Below, one piece after another: positions 50,073-58,418 of a stretch of DNA of 64,000 bases. This stretch comes from Thermostichus lividus PCC 6715 (GTDB lineage Bacteria > Cyanobacteriota > Cyanobacteriia > Thermosynechococcales > Thermosynechococcaceae): NCBI RefSeq assembly GCF_002754935.1, contig NZ_CP018092.1:248001-312000 (forward strand), read 5' to 3'. The notes below the pieces were generated by a model that was not told where the DNA came from, searched no databases, and saw nothing but the letters and a program-made list of their open reading frames with translations. The position numbers were made by a program, and so were the translations under genes. Positions within the stretch are counted from its first letter, which is position 1. Every line of letters starts with the position of its first letter.

Positions 50073-51229
50073 ATGGATACCATTCCGATTCTTGATCTGA
50101 AGGCACAGTACCAAAGCCTACAACCTGAAATTGATCGCGCCATTGCCGAGGTGCTAGCTTCCGGACAGTTTATCCTTGGGCCTGAGGTTCATGCCTTTGA
50201 AGCCGAGGTGGCCGCTTATTTGGGGGTGCGTCATGCCGTTGCCGTGAATTCCGGCACCGATGCGCTGGTGATTGCGTTGCGTAGCCTCGGGATTGGCAGT
50301 GGTGATGAGGTGATTACCACCCCTTTTTCTTTTTTTGCCACAGCGGAGTCAATTAGCTTGGTGGGGGCACGCCCGGTCTTTGTGGATGTGAATTTGCGCT
50401 CCTTTAACCTTAACCCCGCTAATATTACCGCTGCGATTACTCCGCGCACCAAGGCTATCATGCCGGTACATTTGTTTGGCCGCCCTGCTGCCATGGGTGA
50501 AATCCACGAATTGGCACAGACGTACAAATTAGCCATTATTGAAGACTGTGCCCAATCCTTTGGTGCCCGCTATTGCCCCCCTGCGACCAGTGCCAGTGTG
50601 CTGAATCAACCCAGGCATTGTTGGCCAATCGTTTGACCGGGGCGATCGGAACCATGGGGGCATTTTCATTTTTTCCTACCAAAAACTTAGGTGCCTATGG
50701 CGATGGCGGCTTAATTACCACCAATGATGATGAGCTGGCAGGACAGGCACGCATGCTGCGCGTCCATGGTTCACGGCAACGCTACCACCATGAAACCCTA
50801 GGGTATAACTCGCGCCTAGATAGCGTGCAGGCAGCCATTTTGCGGGTGAAACTTCCCCATATTGATCGCTGGAACCAAGAACGGCGACGGGTGGCAGCTA
50901 CCTATAACCGCGAATTAGCCGGAATTGAGGGGTTAGTAACGCCTGAAATCGTCCCCGGTCATGTTTTTCATCAATACACGGTGCGCGTGCTCCATGGCGA
51001 TCGCGATCGCCTAGCTGCTTTTCTTAAAGCCGCAGGCATTAGTTCAATGATTTATTATCCCATTCCCCAAGATCACTGTCCCATGTACAAGGGGCAATAT
51101 CCGCCCAATCCCGTGAGCGATCGCCTTGCGGGGGAAGTCCTCAGCCTACCCATTTGGCCAGAGTTAAGCGATGCTACGATTGCCCACATTGCCGCAACTA
51201 TCCGTGAGTTTTTTGCCACCTCCCGCTAA
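50073..51229 (+). CDS. DegT/DnrJ/EryC1 sugar aminotransferase (frameshifted as sequenced)
   Basis: PLP-dependent aminotransferase acting on nucleotide-linked keto-sugars for surface glycans. N-terminal motifs: IPILDLKAQYQSL, VNSGTDALVIALR, IEDCAQSFGARY. The PLP lysine is in FSFFPTKNLGAYGDGG, and LGYNSRLDSVQAAILR follows. The frame breaks between ARYCPP and CDQCQC at a run of six C (50576-50581). One more C gives one protein of about 385 residues, the family length. As sequenced, the first part ends at 50636 without the catalytic Lys. Confidence 0.86.
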
Positions 51230-51293
51230 ACTCAGGGTCAAGAACCATCGAGCTATACTATGCTTTAGGGTGACTTAGGGCAGTTTGAGCTGT

Positions 51294-52355
51294 ATGCTAA
51301 TCCTCTTTCGCGTGGATTCTGCCACCATGATTGGCATCGGTCACCTCATGCGCTGTCTCACCTTGGCAGATGCCCTAAGGCGCAGAGGTGCAACCTGTGA
51401 ATTTATTTGCCGTAACCACCCCCATAACAGTATCGATTTAGTTAGGCAGCAGGGCTTTAGGGTTTATGAACTACCCCAAGCCGCTGAACCCACCGCACCA
51501 GATGATTTAGGCGTGGGGGCGATCGCTGATGCGATTGACACCTGCCAAATCATTGAGCAGTGTCCCGCAATCCCCGACTGGCTCATTGTGGATCATTACG
51601 GCATTGATCGGGAGTGGGAACTAAAGCTGCGTCCATATGTTAAACGTATTTTTGCCATTGATGATTTAGCAAATCGTCCCCACGACTGTGATGTGTTGCT
51701 AGATCAAAATGACTACAATAGAGGCGCTTATACACAATTAGTATTACCTTTTTGCTTATGCTTACTAGGCTCAGAGTATTCGATCATTAGAAATGAATTT
51801 CTAGGATCAAATAAAAAAATAAGGCCTTTTAACAATCGTTTGTCAAAAGTATTTATTTATTTTGGAAGTAGCGATCCTTACGGATTAACACTATTAACAA
51901 TTAACAGCCTTCTAGATAAAGATTTAATTAATTTAGAAGTAGATATTATAGTTTCAAAATATAATTCGTTTTTTGATCAGATAAAAAACATAGCAGATGA
52001 CAAAAATTATAATTTATACACATTTCATGAAAATATTTGTGATCTTATGAACCTAGCAGACTTAGGTATTGGAGCTGGAGGAACGACTGCTAAAGAAAGG
52101 ATAGCTACAGGCTTGCCTTCTATCGTTGTAAGTCTTGGTCTTGATCAAGAAAGAAATTGTATTCATTTAAGCAAATCAGAAAAAATTTATTACTTAGGTA
52201 GTTATTTATCTGTAGATACGAATCAAATGAGAGACGCCATAATAGAGCTAAAGAATAACCCTGATCAGTTATCGAGAATGTCACTCAATTGTATCAACTC
52301 ATATATTGTGGATGGGGTTTCTAAAATTTGTAGAGTTCTGCTAAAGGACAGATAA
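51294..52355 (+). CDS. PseG-like UDP-sugar hydrolase/glycosyltransferase
   Basis: 353 residues from the ATG giving MLILFRVDSATM. It has the PseG/GT28 fold: IGIGHLMRCLTLADALRRRGATCEFICR at the N-terminus and LADLGIGAGGTTAKERIATGLPSIVVSL in the C-terminal UDP-binding half. PseG removes UDP in the pseudaminic acid pathway; related proteins serve legionaminic and other nonulosonate-like sugars. The first 400 bases are host-like in composition and carry HIP1-type sites; from about 51700 on the DNA is strongly AT-rich. It is joined directly to the next gene with no gap. Confidence 0.8.
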   Translation: MLILFRVDSATMIGIGHLMRCLTLADALRRRGATCEFICRNHPHNSIDLVRQQGFRVYELPQAAEPTAPDDLGVGAIADAIDTCQIIEQCPAIPDWLIVDHYGIDREWELKLRPYVKRIFAIDDLANRPHDCDVLLDQNDYNRGAYTQLVLPFCLCLLGSEYSIIRNEFLGSNKKIRPFNNRLSKVFIYFGSSDPYGLTLLTINSLLDKDLINLEVDIIVSKYNSFFDQIKNIADDKNYNLYTFHENICDLMNLADLGIGAGGTTAKERIATGLPSIVVSLGLDQERNCIHLSKSEKIYYLGSYLSVDTNQMRDAIIELKNNPDQLSRMSLNCINSYIVDGVSKICRVLLKDR

Positions 52356-53201
52356 ATGAAACAAAAAGTTGCAGTTGCTATTGGAACTGGTGATGAGCAA
52401 TCATACTTTATCAATCTAGCAAAGAAATTAGGTTGCTTTGTTATTGGTTTTGATAAAAGCATCAATAGTAAAGGCTCTAGCATTTGTGATGTATTTTATC
52501 CTATCTGCATATCAGATGTAGATAAAATTATTAATACACTTGAAAAGTACAAACCAAAATTTGTTATTCCATCTCCTATTGGAAAAAGACTGACAACAAT
52601 AGGACTTATACATGATTATTTTCAAATCAATTCATTTAATCATTTTGCAACTGAATCCGTAACCAATAAACTGATCTTTAGTCAACTTCTTAAAAGATTA
52701 AATATACCTCATCCCCAAACTAGGATATTTCAAGATATAGATCAAATTATAGCTAATTTTGATCAAATTGATTTTCCAGTCATTGCCAAGCCAAATGAAG
52801 GTTCGGGAAGTCGTGGGGTATTTATCATTAAAAATAAAAATTCTATACTAGATTTCAAAAATTACTATAATCAAAACAAACGCTGGCAATTACGGCGGAT
52901 TGGCACCAACCAAGAGGTGACCCTAGATAGTGTATTTCTTGAGTTTGATGCGGCACAGCAGCGGGTGAGGGGCTTTAGTGGCTGCAATTATTTCAATGGC
53001 GGCTATCGCCTGACGGATCACGGCCTCACGTTTGGCGCGATCGCCAGTACTAAACGCGCCTGCCTAGAGGCACCGATTCAAACCATCGAGATGGCGTTCT
53101 ACGAGGCATTGGGGCAAACAACCCGCTATCACCTTGCGGGTGATCAGTTGCATTTCTATGGGGGCGATCGCCTATTATTAACGTTCCAGCCAATACCCTA
53201 A
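52356..53201 (+). CDS. ATP-grasp enzyme of a surface-sugar cassette
   Basis: A 281-residue ATP-grasp ligase-like protein: N-terminal pre-ATP domain (VAVAIGTGDEQSYFINLAKKLGCFVIGFDKS), then the ATP-grasp core with FPVIAKPNEGSGSRGVFII. The substrate is unknown; such ligases in glycan clusters add amino acids or acyl groups to sugars. The first 530 bases are AT-rich; from about 52885 composition returns abruptly to that of the host (RWQLRRIGTNQEVTLDSVFLEF onward). The expected acidic metal-binding motif near the end is not evident, so the C-terminal part may be replaced or divergent. Confidence 0.78.
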   Translation: MKQKVAVAIGTGDEQSYFINLAKKLGCFVIGFDKSINSKGSSICDVFYPICISDVDKIINTLEKYKPKFVIPSPIGKRLTTIGLIHDYFQINSFNHFATESVTNKLIFSQLLKRLNIPHPQTRIFQDIDQIIANFDQIDFPVIAKPNEGSGSRGVFIIKNKNSILDFKNYYNQNKRWQLRRIGTNQEVTLDSVFLEFDAAQQRVRGFSGCNYFNGGYRLTDHGLTFGAIASTKRACLEAPIQTIEMAFYEALGQTTRYHLAGDQLHFYGGDRLLLTFQPIP

Positions 53202-53236
53202 CGGTTGATTTCTCCTAAATATCTGAGACTCCCTTA

Positions 53237-54169
53237 ATGACTGAAAAACCTCGACTGCGTAAACTGAACCGCCGTGACGAGCGTCCGCACAAAAGTAGTG
53301 GTAAACCCCGACCCCAGCGTCAACACCGGCCTAGCCAAGGAAAGCGGGTCGCGCCGAGCCGCCCCACCCGCCGTGAAGCCCCAGAGCCAGCAAACGATGC
53401 CCCCGAGTTACTCTACGGTCGGCATACTGTGCTTTCGGCGCTTGAAAGTGGTCGTCCCTGCAACCGCATTTGGGTCATTCCTGCCCTGCGCTACGACCCG
53501 CGCTTTCACCAACGGCTGAACGATGCGAAGCAGCAGGGGGCTGTAATTGATACCGTCACCCCTGAGCGGCTGGATCAACTCTGCCAGCGGGGTCGTCATC
53601 AAGGCATTGCGATTCAGGTGGCCGCCTACAGCTATTGGCAGTTGGACGACCTATTAGCGAAGGCACGTACAGCGCCTCATCCTGTTTTGCTCGCAGCAGA
53701 TGGCATTACAGATCCGCAAAATCTCGGTGCCATGATTCGCACGGCGGAAGCCCTGGGGATGCAGGGAATGATTCTTCCCCAGCGCCGCGCCGTCGGTATT
53801 ACTGCAACAGTGGCCAAAGCGGCAGCAGGCGCCCTGGATCATTTGCCAGTGGCGCGGGTGGTGAACTTAAATCAAGCCTTGGAAGCATTGAAGGCCGCCG
53901 GATATTGGCTCTATGGCCTCTCAGAACGAGGTTCTATCCCACTTTCAAAGGTCACGTTTGATCGCCCCACGGTGTTTGTGGTGGGTAGCGAAGGCCAAGG
54001 GGTTAGCTTGCAAACCCAAAAGCACTGTGACCATCTTGTAGCCATTCCCCTTGCTGGACGCACCAACAGCCTCAATGCTGCCGTTGCTGTGGGAATTGCC
54101 CTTTACGAGGTGTGCCGTCAGCGATCGCCCGCTTGGGATTTAACAAAGGGGGATATGGCCAACCCCTAG
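53237..54169 (+). CDS. rlmB: TrmH/RlmB-type rRNA 2'-O-methyltransferase
   Basis: SPOUT methyltransferase, 310 residues, probably for G2251 of 23S rRNA. A 55-residue basic, disordered N-terminus is followed by the L30e-like substrate-binding domain (LLYGRHTVLSALESGRPCNRIWV) and the knotted SPOUT domain with motif 1 DPQNLGAMIRTAEALG, motif 2 FVVGSEGQGVS and motif 3 IPLAGRTNSLNAAVAVGIALYE. The basic N-terminus is typical of cyanobacterial copies. Confidence 0.92.
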   Translation: MTEKPRLRKLNRRDERPHKSSGKPRPQRQHRPSQGKRVAPSRPTRREAPEPANDAPELLYGRHTVLSALESGRPCNRIWVIPALRYDPRFHQRLNDAKQQGAVIDTVTPERLDQLCQRGRHQGIAIQVAAYSYWQLDDLLAKARTAPHPVLLAADGITDPQNLGAMIRTAEALGMQGMILPQRRAVGITATVAKAAAGALDHLPVARVVNLNQALEALKAAGYWLYGLSERGSIPLSKVTFDRPTVFVVGSEGQGVSLQTQKHCDHLVAIPLAGRTNSLNAAVAVGIALYEVCRQRSPAWDLTKGDMANP

Positions 54170-54194
54170 ATAGCCATTGGACGAGGAGGGCACC

Positions 54195-54752
54195 GTGCAA
54201 AAAGCAATCCTGCGAAAACAGTTCCTGCACTGGCGCGAGCAGATGAGTGACAGTGAGTGGCAGGAGCGTAGTCATCGTCTCTGTCAGCACCTCTTGGCTC
54301 AGCCCCAGTTTCAAGCAGCAACCACTATCTTGACCTATGTACCCCATCGCCGGGAACCCGATGTGCGCTCCCTCTGGAGTATTCCGAAGCGGTGGGGACT
54401 GCCACGGGTGGTTGGTAACACCTTGGTGTGGCACGAGCTTACCAGCCCTGATGCGGCGCTACAAGTCGGACGCTACGGCATTCTAGAACCAGCAGCAACA
54501 TGGCCGCCCATTGATCCCTCAACGGTGGAGTTGTGCTTAGTGCCTGCCATTGCCTGCGATCGCCGGGGGTATCGCTTGGGGTACGGTGCCGGTTTCTTTG
54601 ACCGCCTCTTTGTGGATCCCCTGTGGCAGGCCATTCCCCGCTGGGGGATTGTGTTTGCCGCCACCGATCAGGTGTCATTTCCAGTAGAGGCGTGGGATCA
54701 TCCCCTCACAGCAGTATGCAGCGAAGAGGGGCTACGGTTGACCAACCTATGA
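54195..54752 (+). CDS. 5-formyltetrahydrofolate cyclo-ligase
   Basis: 185 residues; converts 5-formyl-THF to 5,10-methenyl-THF with ATP. Basic N-terminus KAILRKQFLHWREQMSDSEW and the family signature DRRGYRLGYGAGFFDRLF near the C-terminus. The GTG start was chosen because GAGGAGG lies five bases before it; an in-frame TTG six codons upstream overlaps that ribosome site. It ends three bases before the convergent lipoprotein gene. Confidence 0.92.
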   Translation: MQKAILRKQFLHWREQMSDSEWQERSHRLCQHLLAQPQFQAATTILTYVPHRREPDVRSLWSIPKRWGLPRVVGNTLVWHELTSPDAALQVGRYGILEPAATWPPIDPSTVELCLVPAIACDRRGYRLGYGAGFFDRLFVDPLWQAIPRWGIVFAATDQVSFPVEAWDHPLTAVCSEEGLRLTNL

Positions 54753-54755
54753 ATC

Positions 54756-56042
54756 TTAGGACAAGCGGCTATTCCACGCGGTGGCCGCATCATTGAGAGC
54801 CTGATCAATTGTTTTGCGCTCCAGCAGAACAGCTTGCAGGTTTTCGTAGAGCAGCCGTTGCAGTTGCTTAATATCGCGCACTGGTGGAATCAGGACTTGT
54901 GCCTGCGACATTTGCGCCGCACTCACCGCCCGGGCACGCTCCACGGGCGTGGCTGTTGCCCCCACCGACTGAAAGTAGGGATCGTCTAAGGCCGCTTGGG
55001 TGGAGGGCAACACATTAGCAGCTTTGGCAAACGCCAGTTGATTCTCATTATTTGTAACAAACAGCGCAAATTCAACGGCAAGATCAGGATGCTGCGTTTG
55101 CCGAGGCACCAGCAGGTTCATGACCGCAACATTTTTTTTACCCGTCTCCCCCGTCAGTTGGGGCGCAGGGGCAGAAACGGCGGCAATCGTCGGGGCATTA
55201 GTGGCAATAGTATTTAAGAACTCTGGGCTGGTCATCAGCAGCGCTGTTTGCCCTGACTGGTACAGTTCAATTCCTTGGCGGTGGCCTTCGGTCAGCACTT
55301 GCGGCGGCAGCAATCCCTGACGGTACAAATCCACCCAGTACTGAAACGCGGCGCGCCCCTCAGGACTATTAAATGCTGCCCGTCCTTCGTCATCCACTAA
55401 GGTCACCCCCATCTGTACCATCGATTCCATGAGTTCGGCAGAGTCTTCCGGCACCATAGTGATAAAGAAGGCGTATTTCCCCGTTTTTTCTTTAACTGCT
55501 TTGGCAACGGTGGCCAGTTCTGCGTAGGTTTGGGGTGGTGTTTCCACGCCCGCCGCCTTGAGGAGGTCTTGGTTGTAGATAGTGATCCGTGAGGTTAAGT
55601 ACCAAGGCACGGCAAAACTCTGGCCATCGAGGGTGGTGGCCTCCCAAATTTTGGGTAAGTAGCTCTGCCGTACCGCTGCGGGCACGTAGTCATTGAGGTT
55701 CAGCCATGCATTCCGTGCTGCCAATTGCGAGGCAAAGTCAGGGTTGAGGTTAACCACATCTGGTGCTGTACGAGCAGAAACGGCGGTTAAAATTTTGCTT
55801 TGCATTGCCGTCCATGGCACATCCACCCAGCGTACCTTAACCCCAGAGTGTTGGGCTTCAAACTTAGCAATCAGGGTGTTGAAGTAATCGGTGAATTTCG
55901 GCTGGAGTTGCATGGTCCAGAACTCAATCTGGGTACCATTCGTGGCTGGTGGTGAAACGCAACTAGGCAGCAGGGCTAAACACAGCCCCAAGAGGAGCCA
56001 ACAGCACCACTGGAGCCAACGGGGCGATCGCCAAACCAACAT
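54756..56042 (-). CDS. ABC transporter solute-binding lipoprotein (sugar type)
   Basis: 428-residue family 1 extracellular solute-binding protein. Signal peptide with lipobox (LLLGLCLALLPSC); the body has TQIEFWTMQLQPKFTDYFNTLIAKFEAQHSGVKVRWVDVPW and FAVPWYLTSRITIYNQDLLKAAG, typical of carbohydrate binders such as MalE and GgtB. The ATG has GAGGAG eight bases upstream; an open frame extends 20 codons further. No permease or ATPase genes are adjacent, so it is an orphan that must use components encoded elsewhere. Confidence 0.9.
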   Translation of the reverse strand: MLVWRSPRWLQWCCWLLLGLCLALLPSCVSPPATNGTQIEFWTMQLQPKFTDYFNTLIAKFEAQHSGVKVRWVDVPWTAMQSKILTAVSARTAPDVVNLNPDFASQLAARNAWLNLNDYVPAAVRQSYLPKIWEATTLDGQSFAVPWYLTSRITIYNQDLLKAAGVETPPQTYAELATVAKAVKEKTGKYAFFITMVPEDSAELMESMVQMGVTLVDDEGRAAFNSPEGRAAFQYWVDLYRQGLLPPQVLTEGHRQGIELYQSGQTALLMTSPEFLNTIATNAPTIAAVSAPAPQLTGETGKKNVAVMNLLVPRQTQHPDLAVEFALFVTNNENQLAFAKAANVLPSTQAALDDPYFQSVGATATPVERARAVSAAQMSQAQVLIPPVRDIKQLQRLLYENLQAVLLERKTIDQALNDAATAWNSRLS

Positions 56043-56052
56043 GTAAATCTCC

Positions 56053-56469
56053 TCAAAGGGGCGGTAACTCAGCGGTACAGGCACGACAGCGCGTTGCTGC
56101 AAGGGGAACCTGCTCTAGACAGTACGGACACTGTCGTTGTTCCGAGGATGGGGGTCTTTTGGGTAAGACGGGCAGGAGACATCGCAAAATAACAAACAGA
56201 CTCAGAGCAATGATCACAAAATCAAGCACGTTGCCCAAAAAACTACCAATTTTAATCCCGCTTCCAACGGTTATTTCCCGCCAATTACCACCCGGAATAA
56301 TCGGGTTGAGCAAGGGCATGAGCACATCTTGAACAAGAGACGAAATAACCCGGCCAAAGGCTCCACCAATCATCACCGCGATTGCCAGATCAATCACGTT
56401 GCCTTTGAGGGCAAACGCCCAAAAGTCTTGCCAAAACTGCTGTGCTTTGCGACGGCTGCTGCGAGCCAT
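56053..56469 (-). CDS. mscL: Large-conductance mechanosensitive channel MscL with zinc-ribbon tail
   Basis: A 138-residue osmotic safety-valve channel. Two membrane helices: NVIDLAIAVMIGGAFGRVISSLVQDVLMPLLNPI (pore-lining M1) and SFLGNVLDFVIIALSLFVILRCL (M2). After M2 the usual cytoplasmic helix is replaced by a short tail with two CxxC pairs (CPYCLEQ and CRACTAE), a zinc-ribbon-like end. The ATG giving MARSSRR was chosen because GAGG lies just before it. Confidence 0.9.
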   Translation of the reverse strand: MARSSRRKAQQFWQDFWAFALKGNVIDLAIAVMIGGAFGRVISSLVQDVLMPLLNPIIPGGNWREITVGSGIKIGSFLGNVLDFVIIALSLFVILRCLLPVLPKRPPSSEQRQCPYCLEQVPLAATRCRACTAELPPL

Positions 56470-56545
56470 TAGAACCTCTTCGTGCACACCCATAGGCTAG
56501 CGGGTTGATGGCTAGTATGCAATTTCTGGGGTGTATCCTAGGCAA

Positions 56546-57199
56546 TTAGCTGAGTGTTGCTGGCAGCTTTGGTGCGGCTTCCGGCTCCAAAATCCGGTCA
56601 ATAATACCGTACTCCTTCGCTGCATAAGGGGTCATGTATAGCAGCCGATCCATGTCGCGGCTAATGCGTTCTGGGGGCTGCCCCGTATTTTGCGCCAAGA
56701 TCTGAATCATTGTTTCCTTATTGGCTAGAACCTCTCGGGCACGAATTTGAATGTCTGAGGCTTGGCCTTGGGCATAGCTTTTCATCTGGTGAAGCACGAT
56801 GGTGGCGTGGGGCAAGCTAGCGCGACACCCCTTTGTTCCTGCCGAGAGGAGCATGGCTGCCATCCCCATCGCTTGACCAATGCAAATCGTATGCACCGGC
56901 GGCTTAATGTAGCGTAACGTATCACAAATAGCAAAGGCTTCAGTTTCAAACCCAATCGGTTCACCATCGTAGCGGGAGGTTCCCGTGGAATTGATGTAGA
57001 TGCGAATGGGCTTTTCGGGGTCGTCGTACTGCAAGTACAGTAGCTCAGCAATAATCAGTTCCGTTACCGCTGGTACTAAGGGCATCCCCAGATAAACAAT
57101 GCGCTCCTTCAACAGTAACGACGGCAAATCAGGCGGCGGTGTTCGGTAGTAGGCATCACCGTAGTAAGCCGCTTGGGCAGCAGTAATGGGCAACCGCAT
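56546..57199 (-). CDS. clpR: ClpR, inactive ClpP-like protease subunit
   Basis: A 217-residue ClpP-fold subunit of the cyanobacterial ClpP3/R core. The catalytic Ser position is lost: CIGQAMGMAAMLLSAG has Gly where active ClpP has Ser (GQAASMGA). The cyanobacterial ClpR signature STGTSRYDGEPIGFETEAFAICDT is present. The His-region reads ATIVLHQMKSYAQGQASD. In many cyanobacteria clpP3 and clpR are adjacent; here clpR is alone, with mscL downstream. It is essential for the mixed Clp core but not proteolytic itself. Confidence 0.9.
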   Translation of the reverse strand: MRLPITAAQAAYYGDAYYRTPPPDLPSLLLKERIVYLGMPLVPAVTELIIAELLYLQYDDPEKPIRIYINSTGTSRYDGEPIGFETEAFAICDTLRYIKPPVHTICIGQAMGMAAMLLSAGTKGCRASLPHATIVLHQMKSYAQGQASDIQIRAREVLANKETMIQILAQNTGQPPERISRDMDRLLYMTPYAAKEYGIIDRILEPEAAPKLPATLS

Positions 57200-57457
57200 A
57201 GGACGTTCAGCGAATGACAGACTACCTGTACTCTAGCAAGATTATTGCCCGTTAGATCGGCAGTATCCGTTTAGCCAGCTTGCCAGCCATTGTGGACGGT
57301 CTAGGCTGAGCCTGCCGTAGGCATAGGCTGCCATCTGCTAGAATTGGCACATCACCTGCCGACGAGCCTTGCAGGATCGCCATGACTAGACTCTGAGTGC
57401 AGATATGGGATCGATAGAGCGTTGCGATCCGGTTTTCCCAATTGCCCTGAAAGCTAT

Positions 57458-58297
57458 ATGAATCAACTGCTCAACTCTCGCCTGATGTCTGCTGTCCTAA
57501 TTGTGGCGGGGGTGATCTTCGTTTTTCTGCTCAATTCAGTGGTGGTCATTAACCCCGGTCAAGCAGGGGTCTTAAGTATTCTCGGGAAGGCTCAAGATGG
57601 GCCGCTGTTGGAAGGGTTGCACTGGAAACCCCCCTTCATTGCCGCCGTGGATATTTACGATGTTACGGTGCAAAAATTTGAAGTTCCTGCCAAAAGTGCC
57701 ACAAAAGACCTACAGGATATTACCGCCAGTTTTGCCATTAATTTTCGTCTCGATCCTTTAGCCGTTGTGGAGGTTCGCCGCACCCAAGGGACTCTTGAGA
57801 ATATTGTTACCAAAATCATTGCCCCACAAACTCAAGAAGCATTCAAAATTGCTGCTGCTCGCCGCACTGCTGAAGAAGCTATTACAAAACGCGATGAACT
57901 GAAGGATGACTTTGATACGGCCCTTAGCGATCGCCTTGCCAAATACAACATCATTGTCCTTGACACCAGTGTGGTGAATCTGGACTTTTCTAACGAATTT
58001 TCTAAGGCTGTAGAAGACAAACAAATTGCTGAGCAGCGGGCGCAGCGGGCCGTCTATGTCGCCCAAGAAGCCGCCCAGCAAGCCCAAGCCGAAATTAACC
58101 GCGCCCAAGGCAAAGCAGAAGCCCAGCGCCTATTAGCTGAAACCTTGAAGGCAGCAGGGGGGCAACTGGTGCTGCAAAAAGAAGCCATTGAAGCGTGGCG
58201 AGAGGGCGGTGCCCAAGTGCCAGAGGTGCTTGTCATCAATGGCGAGGGTGGCACACCACCCTTCTTCTTGAACCTGGCACCCTCCCAGTCAAAGTAG
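57458..58297 (+). CDS. Prohibitin-type SPFH/Band 7 protein
   Basis: A 279-residue homologue of prohibitin (Synechocystis Slr1106 type). One N-terminal membrane segment (VLIVAGVIFVFLLNSVVVI) followed by the SPFH domain (NPGQAGVLSILGKAQDG .. VQKFEVPAKSATKDLQDITASFAINFRLDP) and a long coiled coil (KQIAEQRAQRAVYVAQEAAQQAQAEINRAQGKAEAQRLL). It forms large ring complexes in the membrane in relatives and is linked to membrane quality control. The ATG 12 codons into the open frame matches the family start. Confidence 0.9.
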   Translation: MNQLLNSRLMSAVLIVAGVIFVFLLNSVVVINPGQAGVLSILGKAQDGPLLEGLHWKPPFIAAVDIYDVTVQKFEVPAKSATKDLQDITASFAINFRLDPLAVVEVRRTQGTLENIVTKIIAPQTQEAFKIAAARRTAEEAITKRDELKDDFDTALSDRLAKYNIIVLDTSVVNLDFSNEFSKAVEDKQIAEQRAQRAVYVAQEAAQQAQAEINRAQGKAEAQRLLAETLKAAGGQLVLQKEAIEAWREGGAQVPEVLVINGEGGTPPFFLNLAPSQSK

Positions 58298-58418
58298 GAT
58301 GGCAGCCGCGAGAGATTTTGAAGCGACAATTTTCTAGGGTGAGCGATCGCCCAAATCCCGCCTAAAATTGAGAGGAGTAGCTCGCTCCTAACCGTTAGAT
58401 TTCTGTCAACATTCAGCC

